Below, piece by piece: positions 21,709 through 28,857 of a DNA stretch of 34,276 nucleotides. Location: contig JANQFG010000056.1 in NCBI GenBank assembly GCA_028277985.1, positions 1 through 34,276 of the forward strand, in the 5' to 3' direction. The stretch comes from a bacterium (GTDB lineage Bacteria > Desulfobacterota > DSWW01). The notes beneath the pieces are model-generated. The model ran no database searches and was not told the DNA's origin. It was given only the letters and a program-made list of their open reading frames with translations. Position numbers and translations under genes: made by a program. Every line of letters starts with the position of its first letter. Positions within the stretch are counted from its first letter, which is position 1.

Positions 21709-21923
21709 TCGTCAGACCTCCCGGCTGTCGGAATCCGCCCTCTCTGGCTCCCTTTTCTCTCCATTCCACATACTTTTCCAATTTCTACGCCCATTTTGCA
21801 AGATCTTTCTCGCCCCTTCAGGCCAGGAGCAGCCGATTTCGCACTCCTCGGACTTGACCTTTCCAGGTAGATCGAAAAGGATATGGCGTCGGTCCAACCA
21901 TTTTTTTGAGGAGGTAGCTGACC

Positions 21924-23480
21924 ATGGCCGAAGACAAGGGCAAGACCGTAGGATCCATCTGGAGGACCCTCTGTATCGCGATCGCCCTGGTGGTCGTGAC
22001 CCTCGTGGGTTTTCTCTGCTACAAGCTCTTCGAGGATCCTGCCCATGATCCCCTTTTTGACGAATATCCGCCGAATTACACCGACACCGCCCTGAACACC
22101 GTGCAGCCCGATGCTCCCAGACCGAACATCATCATCATTCTATGTGACGACCTCGGATACAGGGACCTGGGCTGCTACGGCACGGACGTCATCCGGACGC
22201 CCAATATCGATCGTCTCGCGAGCCAGGGTGCACGTTTCACGAACTTCTACGCCTCGAACTCGGTCTGCACACCCTCCCGTGCGGGTCTTCTCACCGGCCG
22301 CTACTCCCAGCGGTCCGGAATGAGCTGGATCCTGCTCCCCGAGGTCGAGCCGGCAGCCTACAGGGCATCGAAGAACGCAGGCCAGATGATGGGCAGGCTC
22401 GGTTTCGTCGATCTCGGGCCCAACGCCGGCACCACGGGGCTGCCTCAAAGCGAGATCACCCTGGCAGAGGCCTTGAAGATGGGAGGTTACCGAACCGGAA
22501 TGGTGGGAAAGTGGCACCTGGGAGATTATGACCGCAATCCAGACCACAACCCGCTCAACCATGGATTCGATTTCTACTGCGGAGTCCCTCACAGCAACGA
22601 CATGCTCCCCTTTCCCCTCTACAGGAACACGGAGAGGCTCGAGGAACACGTGGAAGACCAGACAAAGCTCACCGGCCTCTACACCAAGGAGGCGATCTCC
22701 TTCATCGAGCAGAGCCGAGAGAAGCCCTTCTTCCTCTACTTTGCCCACACATTCCCTCATCAGCCCCTATTCGCCTCGGAACCGTTTCGCGGAAAATCCA
22801 AGGCAGGGCTCTACGGGGACACGGTCGAGGAGATCGACTGGAGTGTGGGCCGACTCATGGATTGCCTGGAAAAGAACGGCCTGGAGCAGAACACCCTGGT
22901 CCTTTTCACGAGCGACAACGGCCCCTGGTTCGAGGGCGACCCGGGTCGTCACCGCGGCCGAAAAGGCCAGAGCTACGAAGGCGGCTTCCGGGTGCCTCTG
23001 ATCGCCCGGTACCCGACCGTGGTCCCGGCCGGCAGGGTCTGTGACGAGCCTGCCATGAACATCGACTTCTTCCCGACGAGCCTGGCGCTGGCCGGAGTGG
23101 AGCCCCCGCAGGATCGGATCATCGACGGCAGGAACATCCTCGGGCTCATGACCGGCGAGATGCAGAAGACGCCCCACGAGATCTTCTACTTCTATCACGT
23201 GGAGGAACTGGAGGCGATTCGTCAAGGAAAGTGGAAATTCATCCGGAACATCCACCAGTATGTCTGGCCCCTTCCCGTGGACAAGCCGACCAAGCTGGCC
23301 GGCAAGATGGGCAAAGGGAGGCTGGCCCGTTGGCCCCTCCTGTTCGACCTGGACATCGACCCGCGGGAGAGCTACAACCTGATCGACAACCACCCGGATG
23401 AGGGCGAAAGGCTCAGGGGTCTGATGGAGAAATGGGAACAGGGCCTGGAAGAGAATGTTCGAGGATGGGTCACCCAGTGA
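21924..23480 (+). CDS. Membrane-anchored sulfatase (type I, formylglycine-dependent)
   Basis: A 518-aa arylsulfatase-family enzyme that hydrolyses a sulfate ester. A single N-terminal hydrophobic helix (about 13-33) would anchor it with the catalytic domain in the periplasm; no cleavage site is evident. Metal ligands lie in CDDLGYRDLGCYG (74-86). The maturation motif VCTPSRAGLLTGR (114-126) provides Cys115 for conversion to formylglycine. GKWHLG (195-200) and SDNGPW complete the active site. A formylglycine-generating enzyme or anaerobic sulfatase-maturating enzyme is needed and is not in this window. The ATG at 21924 has GAGGAGG upstream. The next gene starts 8 bp after its stop, implying co-expression with the CoA-transferase. 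Confidence 0.9.
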   Translation: MAEDKGKTVGSIWRTLCIAIALVVVTLVGFLCYKLFEDPAHDPLFDEYPPNYTDTALNTVQPDAPRPNIIIILCDDLGYRDLGCYGTDVIRTPNIDRLASQGARFTNFYASNSVCTPSRAGLLTGRYSQRSGMSWILLPEVEPAAYRASKNAGQMMGRLGFVDLGPNAGTTGLPQSEITLAEALKMGGYRTGMVGKWHLGDYDRNPDHNPLNHGFDFYCGVPHSNDMLPFPLYRNTERLEEHVEDQTKLTGLYTKEAISFIEQSREKPFFLYFAHTFPHQPLFASEPFRGKSKAGLYGDTVEEIDWSVGRLMDCLEKNGLEQNTLVLFTSDNGPWFEGDPGRHRGRKGQSYEGGFRVPLIARYPTVVPAGRVCDEPAMNIDFFPTSLALAGVEPPQDRIIDGRNILGLMTGEMQKTPHEIFYFYHVEELEAIRQGKWKFIRNIHQYVWPLPVDKPTKLAGKMGKGRLARWPLLFDLDIDPRESYNLIDNHPDEGERLRGLMEKWEQGLEENVRGWVTQ

Positions 23481-23487
23481 GGGCGCT

Positions 23488-24543
23488 GTGAAGAAATTCA
23501 TGGACCCGGACAAGAGGATGACCGGGGCCGAGGCGGTTGCCCGGTTCGTGAACGACAACGAGTCGTTCGTCTTTGCCAATTGTCTGACCGGAATGCCGCT
23601 GGCTCTGGTACACGATCTGATTCGATCCGGCAAGAAGAATCTGATGCTCTTTCAGCAGGGAGGCATCGAAGAGGTCGACCTGCTCATATCTGCGGGCTCG
23701 ATCGACCGGCTGGCTGTGGCCTATAACTTCCGGATGGGGGGCAACCGAGTCACCCCGCCGTTGGATCGGGCCTTGAAGGAGGGCCGCCTGCAGGTGGAGG
23801 AGCTGACCAACTTCACCCTCCTGGCCATGATGAAAGCGGGTGCCATGGGGTATCCGTTTCTGCCGGTTCTGGGCGGCATGCAGGTGACGGATGTGGTGAA
23901 AAGGCAGGGGTTTCTCGGTGGCGAATCCTTTGCTCAAGTAAAGGACCCCTTCGGAGGCGACGACATCCTCGTGGTCAAAGGCTATCGGCCGGATTTCGCC
24001 CTCATGCACGTCCAACGGGCGGACAAGGCAGGAAACGGCCAGCTCTGGGGTGCGATGATCAACAGTAAATGGGCCGCGCTGGCCGCTGAACGAATCATCC
24101 TTTCCGCCGAGGAAATCGTGGATACCGACGTGATCCTGTCGGCGCCCCACCTCACGATTGCACCAGCACACAAGGTCTGCGCGGTCGTCCACTGCCCCTG
24201 GGGGGCGCACCCTTCTGAGCTGGCCGGCCACTACGACTACGACATGGTCTTCCGGGCCCTCTATTTCGCGTCCGTGAACGACCCGAACGCAATGAAAGCA
24301 TGGATGGACGAATGGATCCATGGCCTACCGGATCGCACCGGATACCTTGAGCACTACGTCAAGAAGTTCGGCCGTGAGAGCCTCGAAGCGATCAAGGCCA
24401 AACCGCTCAGGAGTGTGCCTGCGGACTACAGGTACTCTTTTGAGCCGAACTGGGATGAAACAGGACACTCGGACAAGTTCGGGATGAATCTTGACGAGCT
24501 CGTCGCGTTCATGGAAGAAAAGGGCATCCTGAAAGAGGGGTGA
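23488..24543 (+). CDS. Class I CoA-transferase, subunit A (GctA/IpdA-like)
   Basis: A 351-aa alpha-type subunit of a glutaconate CoA-transferase-like enzyme. MTGAEAVARFVNDNESFVFA is the N-terminal strand-helix of the family, and QQGGIEEVDLLISAGSIDRL with FRMGGN is the central signature. The GTG at 23488 with GAGGG upstream is preferred. An ATG at 23500 is possible, and an ATG at 23455 would overlap the sulfatase gene by 26 bp. The partner subunit follows 17 bp later. The same fold includes IpdAB, which opens a ring in steroid degradation by hydrolysis rather than CoA transfer, so reaction type cannot be fixed from family alone. Cytosolic heteromer expected. Confidence 0.85.
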   Translation: MKKFMDPDKRMTGAEAVARFVNDNESFVFANCLTGMPLALVHDLIRSGKKNLMLFQQGGIEEVDLLISAGSIDRLAVAYNFRMGGNRVTPPLDRALKEGRLQVEELTNFTLLAMMKAGAMGYPFLPVLGGMQVTDVVKRQGFLGGESFAQVKDPFGGDDILVVKGYRPDFALMHVQRADKAGNGQLWGAMINSKWAALAAERIILSAEEIVDTDVILSAPHLTIAPAHKVCAVVHCPWGAHPSELAGHYDYDMVFRALYFASVNDPNAMKAWMDEWIHGLPDRTGYLEHYVKKFGRESLEAIKAKPLRSVPADYRYSFEPNWDETGHSDKFGMNLDELVAFMEEKGILKEG

Positions 24544-24560
24544 GTCAGGGAGAAGACAAG

Positions 24561-25394
24561 ATGGGGCTCAATTACACGCTCGATGAGCTCATCGTCTATC
24601 GGGCCGCACAAGAAATCCAGGACGGGGAAATCGTGGTCATCGGGCAGGGGATTCCCATGGCCGCCGGTGTGCTGGCACGCAAGACCCATGCCCCGGCTTC
24701 GGTCATCGTCACCGAGGCCGGCCTCGTGGGGATAGACCCTTTCAAGGTCCCGCTCCATATCGCAGACACGAGCTGTACACGAGGGTACTCCTACGGCTGC
24801 GACATGTTCGACATTTTCGCGACACTGGTCAATCGAGGGTACGTGGATGTCGCCTTTCTCGGTGTGGGGCAAATCGACAAGTATGGAAACGTCAACAGCA
24901 GCTACGTAGGCGATCCGGACAACTACGAAATGCGGTTGACCGGAGCAGGAGGGGCGCCTGAATTCGCCGGGCATGCGATGCGGGGTGTTTACACAATGAG
25001 CGGCGGGGAGTTCGTGGAGAAGCTGGACTACTTCACCACGCCGGGCTACGTGGACGGCGGTAACTCCAGGTACGAGGCAGGCATGCCGGAGGGTTCCGGG
25101 CCGAGTGCCCTGATCACGAGGCAGGGCGTTTTCAGATTCGACAACAATACCAAGGAGATGTATCTTGCAGGTATCCATCCCGGTTCGAACGTGGAAGAGA
25201 TCAAGGCCGAGGTCCCCTGGGACCTGAAGGTTGCAGACCCCCTGGAAGTCACTCAGCTTCCGAGCAAAGAAGAGGTGAACATCATCCGCGACTTCGCCCC
25301 TGACATCTCCATGGGACGCAGTCTTTACGTTGAACTGATCACCCGGAAGGTGATCGAGGTCTTATCAAGGGCCGCAGAAACGGCCTCTACCTAG
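24561..25394 (+). CDS. Class I CoA-transferase, subunit B (GctB/IpdB-like)
   Basis: A 277-aa beta-type subunit. The segment VIVTEAGLVGIDP (48-60) places Glu52 at the position of the catalytic glutamate of glutaconate CoA-transferase (Glu54 of its beta subunit), which forms the glutamyl-CoA thioester. Its presence favours true CoA transfer over the IpdB-type hydrolase, where chemistry depends on a glutamate of the A subunit. FLGVGQIDKYGNVNSSYVGD is a further family block. The ATG at 24561 with GGGAG upstream is preferred to a GTG at 24540 that overlaps the stop of the previous gene. The gene is followed 17 bp later by the carbonic-anhydrase-like gene. Confidence 0.85.
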   Translation: MGLNYTLDELIVYRAAQEIQDGEIVVIGQGIPMAAGVLARKTHAPASVIVTEAGLVGIDPFKVPLHIADTSCTRGYSYGCDMFDIFATLVNRGYVDVAFLGVGQIDKYGNVNSSYVGDPDNYEMRLTGAGGAPEFAGHAMRGVYTMSGGEFVEKLDYFTTPGYVDGGNSRYEAGMPEGSGPSALITRQGVFRFDNNTKEMYLAGIHPGSNVEEIKAEVPWDLKVADPLEVTQLPSKEEVNIIRDFAPDISMGRSLYVELITRKVIEVLSRAAETAST

Positions 25395-25411
25395 GAGGAG
25401 GAAAGAAGAAA

Positions 25412-25822
25412 ATGGCACAAGGGACATTCGCAACAGCGATCAACTGCATGGACGGACGAACCCAGCTCCCGGTGAACCGATACATGAAAGAGACCTGCGG
25501 CGCGGACTATGTGGACACCATCACCGAGCCGGGTCCGGACGGAATCCTTGGCGACCAGAAGGACGCAGCCCTGATCGAGTCGATCCGAAAGCGTGTGGAG
25601 ATCTCCGTGCTCAAGCACGGATCCAAGAACATTGCCATCGCGGCCCATCATGACTGCGCAGGGAACCCGGTGGAGCTGAAAGTGCATCTGGACCAGGTAG
25701 ACCGGGCCGTAGAACTCATCCGGAGCTGGGGGTTCGACTGCACCGTAATCCCTCTCTGGCTGGGAGAGGACTTCGAGGTCCGCGTCATCGATGATGCGTT
25801 CAAAGAAGAAGTACGCGGCTAG
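25412..25822 (+). CDS. Minimal beta-carbonic-anhydrase-like protein
   Basis: A 136-aa protein with the zinc-site pattern of beta-carbonic anhydrases. Cys12, Asp14 and Arg16 form the C-x-D-x-R motif (INCMDGRTQ), and His79 and Cys82 form H-x2-C (AHHDCAGNP). It lacks the N-terminal helices and C-terminal extension of normal enzymes, which are about 200 residues. It could supply or remove bicarbonate for a carboxylation or decarboxylation step, or bind zinc for another purpose. The ATG at 25412 has AGGAGGAGG upstream, 17 bp after the CoA-transferase B gene, so it is the fourth gene of the sulfatase operon. Its TAG stop shares the bases CTAG with the stop of the convergent VOC gene. Confidence 0.75.
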   Translation: MAQGTFATAINCMDGRTQLPVNRYMKETCGADYVDTITEPGPDGILGDQKDAALIESIRKRVEISVLKHGSKNIAIAAHHDCAGNPVELKVHLDQVDRAVELIRSWGFDCTVIPLWLGEDFEVRVIDDAFKEEVRG

Positions 25823-26280
25823 AGCTTGAGGGCCATTGGGGAGTCCGGGTCGAGCACCTCCTGGAGTTCGACCACGTTTCCGTCCGGGTCACGGCCGTAG
25901 GTTGCCTTGGCGATCCCCAGGTCCAGGGGCGGGCAATGGAAGGTCATCCCCGCCGCCTTGAGCCTCTCGTATTCGGCATCTACATCGACCACGTCAACGC
26001 AGATGTGGGTAATGCCGTGGTCGCAGACGGGTCGCTCCGGATCGCCTTCCTTGGGCACCGGGGAGGAATACTCGAAGATCTCGATATGGGCATTGCCCGC
26101 ATTGAGCATGGCGGCTCGTGCCGCTGAGTCTTTCAGGCCTGTGATGTTGTCGGCAAACTCCGTCCCTGTGGGCCAATCGAACTCCATGACCACCTCGAAC
26201 CCGAGCAGGTCCCTGTAGAATGCCAGTGCCCGATCGAAATTCCGGGTCGAGATCGCGGTATGGTGTATGCCTCTGATCAT
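25819..26280 (-). CDS. VOC-family metalloprotein (glyoxalase/epimerase-like)
   Basis: A 153-aa vicinal-oxygen-chelate protein made of two beta-alpha-beta-beta-beta halves. The four usual metal ligands are present: His7 (IHHTAI), Glu67 (HIEIFEY), His92 (GITHICVDV) and Glu139 (DPDGNVVELQE). The family includes methylmalonyl-CoA epimerase, glyoxalase I and ring-cleavage dioxygenases; the length and single-domain form fit epimerase- or lyase-like members. With propionyl-CoA a plausible product of the aldolase module, an epimerase role would make sense, but this is inference. The ATG at 26280 is preceded by AGGGAGAA. The gene converges with the carbonic-anhydrase-like gene and shares its stop-codon bases. 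Confidence 0.8.
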   Translation of the reverse strand: MIRGIHHTAISTRNFDRALAFYRDLLGFEVVMEFDWPTGTEFADNITGLKDSAARAAMLNAGNAHIEIFEYSSPVPKEGDPERPVCDHGITHICVDVVDVDAEYERLKAAGMTFHCPPLDLGIAKATYGRDPDGNVVELQEVLDPDSPMALKL

Positions 26281-26420
26281 ATTCTTCTCCCTTTCTCGTA
26301 GAAGTTGCCCGGGATCCTAGCACATCCGAAGCTTCCAGACACGCTTCAACAAGGAGGATGCTCTTCAAAACGGGAACGCAAAATTCGTGTCGGAACTAAT
26401 GTTTTTCTTGAAGAGAATCG

Positions 26421-26435
26421 TATAATTAGTACATG
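26421..26435 (+). promoter_or_regulatory. Consensus -10 element directly before the HDOD start codon
   Basis: A perfect TATAAT lies at 26421-26426, seven bases before the ATG at 26433. Transcription would start at or beside the A of the ATG, giving a leaderless or nearly leaderless mRNA. No good -35 element is seen 16-18 bases upstream, and there is no ribosome site between. Confidence 0.4.
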
Positions 26436-27284
26436 AGGAAACGACGAGAGATCATCGAGAGCATTGCCTCGGTTCCTCCTCTGCCGAGCGCCTCGGCTGA
26501 GGTGATTCAGCTGATTCAGGACCCGAAGGTCCCGAGCAGCCGGATTGCGCAGGCGATCGAATATGACCCATCTCTAACCACGAATGTCCTGCGTCTTGCC
26601 AACTCTTCCTTTTTCGGTTTCCCCCGAGAAGTGAGCACGGTCAAGGATGCCCTCTTCCGTCTGGGCACGAACCAGGTCTTCCAGTTGGTCGTGGCAGCCA
26701 CCGTGGGTAAGATGACCCAGACTCCGATAAACGGCTATGATCTTTCGGGCGGCGATCTCTGGGATCACCTCGTCGGAACCGCCATCGGCTCCATCACGCT
26801 CGCGCAAACCCTGAATCTGGACATTCCTTCTTACACCTTCACGGCCGCCCTGACCCACGATGTGGGCAAGGTCGTACTCGGGACCTTTGTGGAGGTAAAT
26901 GCAGAATCGATCCGCGAGCTCGCTTACGACGAAAAGATGTCCTTCGAGCAGGCGGAACGACAGATACTCGAGATCGATCACGCCGAGGTGGGCGCCCTTC
27001 TCCTCGAACACTGGAACCTGCCGGACTACCTGGTAGACGTGGTCCGCTGGCACCATCAGCCGGAGGAATACAGCGGAAAAGACGAGAAGGCAGCCAACGT
27101 CGTCCACGTAGCCAACGTATTATGCCTGATGGCAGGGGTAGGGGCGGGACTCGATTCCCTGAGCTACAGGCCCTCCAACCATGCCATGGACCAGCTTGGC
27201 CTGGATGTCATGATGCTGGACGATATCGTGTACGAGGTGCTGAACGAGCTGATGGAAACCCGCAGGCTGTTCAACCTTTCGTGA
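26433..27284 (+). CDS. HDOD-domain signalling protein
   Basis: A 283-aa HDOD protein, a relative of HD-GYP phosphodiesterases that is usually catalytically inactive and acts in signalling. The N-terminus IASVPPLPSASAEVIQLIQD (11-30) and LRLANSSFFGFPREVSTVKDAL (53-74) are the standard family opening. THDVGK at 141-146 keeps His142-Asp143, and a second helical set (HAEVGALLLEHWNLP, then WHHQPE) completes the domain. No additional effector domain is present. The ATG at 26433 fits the family start but has no ribosome site and sits just after TATAAT. It is a single gene between the VOC gene and the molybdenum hydroxylase operon. Role unknown. Confidence 0.88.
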   Translation: MRKRREIIESIASVPPLPSASAEVIQLIQDPKVPSSRIAQAIEYDPSLTTNVLRLANSSFFGFPREVSTVKDALFRLGTNQVFQLVVAATVGKMTQTPINGYDLSGGDLWDHLVGTAIGSITLAQTLNLDIPSYTFTAALTHDVGKVVLGTFVEVNAESIRELAYDEKMSFEQAERQILEIDHAEVGALLLEHWNLPDYLVDVVRWHHQPEEYSGKDEKAANVVHVANVLCLMAGVGAGLDSLSYRPSNHAMDQLGLDVMMLDDIVYEVLNELMETRRLFNLS

Positions 27285-27309
27285 ACTCTCGTCTCCACTC
27301 CCCTTCCAT

Positions 27310-27339
27310 TTGACTCCCCATTCCCTGTTTTCATACACT
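27310..27339 (+). promoter_or_regulatory. Candidate promoter of the molybdenum hydroxylase operon
   Basis: TTGACT (27310-27315), an 18-base spacer and TACACT (27334-27339) precede the FAD-subunit gene by about 85 bp. The -10 match is four of six. Confidence 0.35.
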
Positions 27340-27424
27340 GCCTTTCAACGGCTGAGTGAAAAACCATCTACCATTCCGGAGATGCATGGCCGATTCTCGC
27401 TTCTTTTGGGGAGACAAGAACACG

Positions 27425-28279
27425 ATGGCACAGAGCGAATTCTATTCCGCCTCCAACGTGAAGGAGGCGAGCGAGCTGCTCTCGAGGTTTGGAGAGCGGG
27501 CCAATGTGCTCGCTGGCGGAACCGACCTGATGGTGGAGGTCAACCAGAGACGGACGCCCCTGAAAACGGTAGTCTTTATCGGCAGGGCCGGTCTGGACTA
27601 CATCGAATGTGGGGAAGGAACGCTGAGGATCGGCGCTACGACAACCCACACAGACATTGCCGCATCCTCGATCGTTCAGGAAAACGCTCCTCTTCTGGCC
27701 GAGGCTGTCAGGAGCATCGGGTCGCCTGCCATCCGGAACATGGGCACCATCGGAGGGAACGTAGCCAACGCATCCCCCGGAGCGGACGGCTCGGCTTCCC
27801 TCCTCGCTCTCGGCGCCAGGGTGAAGCTGATCTCTGTCCGGGGCGAACGTGTCGTCGATTTGGAGCAATTCTTCGTCGACATAGGCAAGACCGTGCTCGC
27901 ACCGGACGAGCTCCTCACGGAGGTGATCGTTCCGGTTCAGGGGGAGACAACCCGGTGGACATGGCACAAACTCGGGCAGCGGAAGGCGAGCGTCTGCGCG
28001 GTGATCTCTCTGGCGGCGTCCCTCGATCTCGAAGGCAGCACCTGCAGAAGTGTCCGCATCGCGCTCGGCACGGTGGCACCGACCCCTTTCCTGGCCCGCC
28101 GGGCCGGAGAACTTCTGGAAGGGAAACCCTTGACACCTTCCCTGGTCGAAGAAGCTGCCCGAGCCGCGTCAGAGGCACTGCCCGACAGGGACGGCTTGCG
28201 GGCCACCGCGTGGTACAGACGTCGAATCTGTGAGGTGTTGATCAAGAGATTTCTTTCCCTGGACGTCTTTCCCGCGTAG
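27425..28279 (+). CDS. Molybdenum hydroxylase FAD-binding subunit (CoxM/XdhB-like)
   Basis: A 284-aa FAD subunit that passes electrons between iron-sulfur clusters and the external acceptor. The FAD motifs are AGGTDL at 30-35 and IRNMGTIGGNVANASPGAD at 103-121. The ATG at 27425 matches the family start (FYSASNVKEASELL); an ATG at 27386 with GGAG upstream would add 13 residues and cannot be ruled out. The last residues, VFPA plus the TAG stop, are encoded by an inverted REP-like repeat (28265-28289), so the original C-terminus may have been replaced. It is the first gene of a four-gene operon; the iron-sulfur subunit follows after 98 bp containing the repeat pair. Confidence 0.88.
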   Translation: MAQSEFYSASNVKEASELLSRFGERANVLAGGTDLMVEVNQRRTPLKTVVFIGRAGLDYIECGEGTLRIGATTTHTDIAASSIVQENAPLLAEAVRSIGSPAIRNMGTIGGNVANASPGADGSASLLALGARVKLISVRGERVVDLEQFFVDIGKTVLAPDELLTEVIVPVQGETTRWTWHKLGQRKASVCAVISLAASLDLEGSTCRSVRIALGTVAPTPFLARRAGELLEGKPLTPSLVEEAARAASEALPDRDGLRATAWYRRRICEVLIKRFLSLDVFPA

Positions 28280-28333
28280 GCGGGAATCCGTTGGCATCTC
28301 GTGCTGAGGGATTCCTGCTTCCTGAGGCATGAC
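28265..28333. repeat. Pair of inverted REP-like elements (REPIN-like), copies 2 and 3
   Basis: Copy 2 (28265-28289) is the minus-strand form of the element at 9730-9754 with two mismatches; its stem arms are TTCCCGC (28269-28275) and GCGGGAA (28280-28286). Copy 3 (28309-28333) is a degenerate plus-strand form starting GGATTCCTGC and ending ATGAC. Two copies in opposite orientation separated by about 20 bp form the usual REPIN arrangement, which is moved by a RAYT transposase encoded elsewhere. Copy 2 contains the stop codon of the FAD-subunit gene. Confidence 0.6.
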
Positions 28334-28377
28334 AAGCCTTCTGATCTATGCATTCTGACTCGAACGGAGACAGCCAT

Positions 28378-28857
28378 ATGCCAGCCCTCGAGCTCAAGGT
28401 GAACGGCCGCGATTACCGGGTCGAGGTGGACATCGACACCACTCTTCTGGAAGTCCTGCGGGACAAGCTGCGGATCACAGGCCCGAAGGCAGGCTGCAAC
28501 ACCGGGGACTGCGGTGTCTGCTCCGTGCTCCTCGACGGCACCTTGGTCCGCGCCTGCATCACGAATGCACTGAGTGTCCAGGATAGACAAGTGACCACCG
28601 TGGAAGGCATCACCGTTGGAGGGGACCTCCATCCCCTGCAGAAGGCTTTTCACGAGCACTACGGAGCCCAATGTGGTTTCTGCACACCCGGCATGATCCT
28701 GGCCGCCAAGGCCCTGCTGGACCAAAACCCCACGCCCACGGCAGAAGAGGTCAAGGAGGCCATATCCGGCAACCTCTGCCGCTGTACCGGCTACGTGAAG
28801 ATCGTCGACTCGATCATGGCCGCGTCCAGGGAGTTGGCCCAAAAGGAGGCGGGCTGA
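28378..28857 (+). CDS. Molybdenum hydroxylase iron-sulfur subunit (CoxS/XdhC-like, 2x[2Fe-2S])
   Basis: A 159-aa electron-transfer subunit. The plant-type [2Fe-2S] cluster ligands are Cys40, Cys45, Cys48 and Cys60. The C-terminal helical domain holds the second cluster with Cys99, Cys102, Cys134 and Cys136 (CGFC...CRC). Length and spacing are as expected for the family. The ATG at 28378 has GGAG nine bases upstream; an ATG at 28348 would add ten residues without a ribosome site. Its stop overlaps the start of the Mo-binding subunit gene by one base (TGATG), so the two are translationally coupled. Confidence 0.93.
   Translation: MPALELKVNGRDYRVEVDIDTTLLEVLRDKLRITGPKAGCNTGDCGVCSVLLDGTLVRACITNALSVQDRQVTTVEGITVGGDLHPLQKAFHEHYGAQCGFCTPGMILAAKALLDQNPTPTAEEVKEAISGNLCRCTGYVKIVDSIMAASRELAQKEAG

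Noticed and set aside
20446..21870. Long plus-strand frame opposite the histidine kinase
   Set aside because: Antisense shadow; the kinase on the minus strand has all H, N and G boxes.
21852..21880. TTGACC-based promoter for the sulfatase operon
   Set aside because: No acceptable -10 hexamer at 16-18 bases, so the true promoter remains unidentified.
21712..21897. 61-codon minus-strand frame ending 3 bp before the histidine kinase start
   Set aside because: Its only start is a TTG without a ribosome site and no family is recognisable; coupling to the kinase is possible but unsupported.
27310..28233. A 307-codon frame overlapping the FAD-subunit gene in another phase
   Set aside because: The translation is arginine-rich and lacks FAD motifs, while the frame at 27425-28279 has AGGTDL and the IRNMGTIGGN block.
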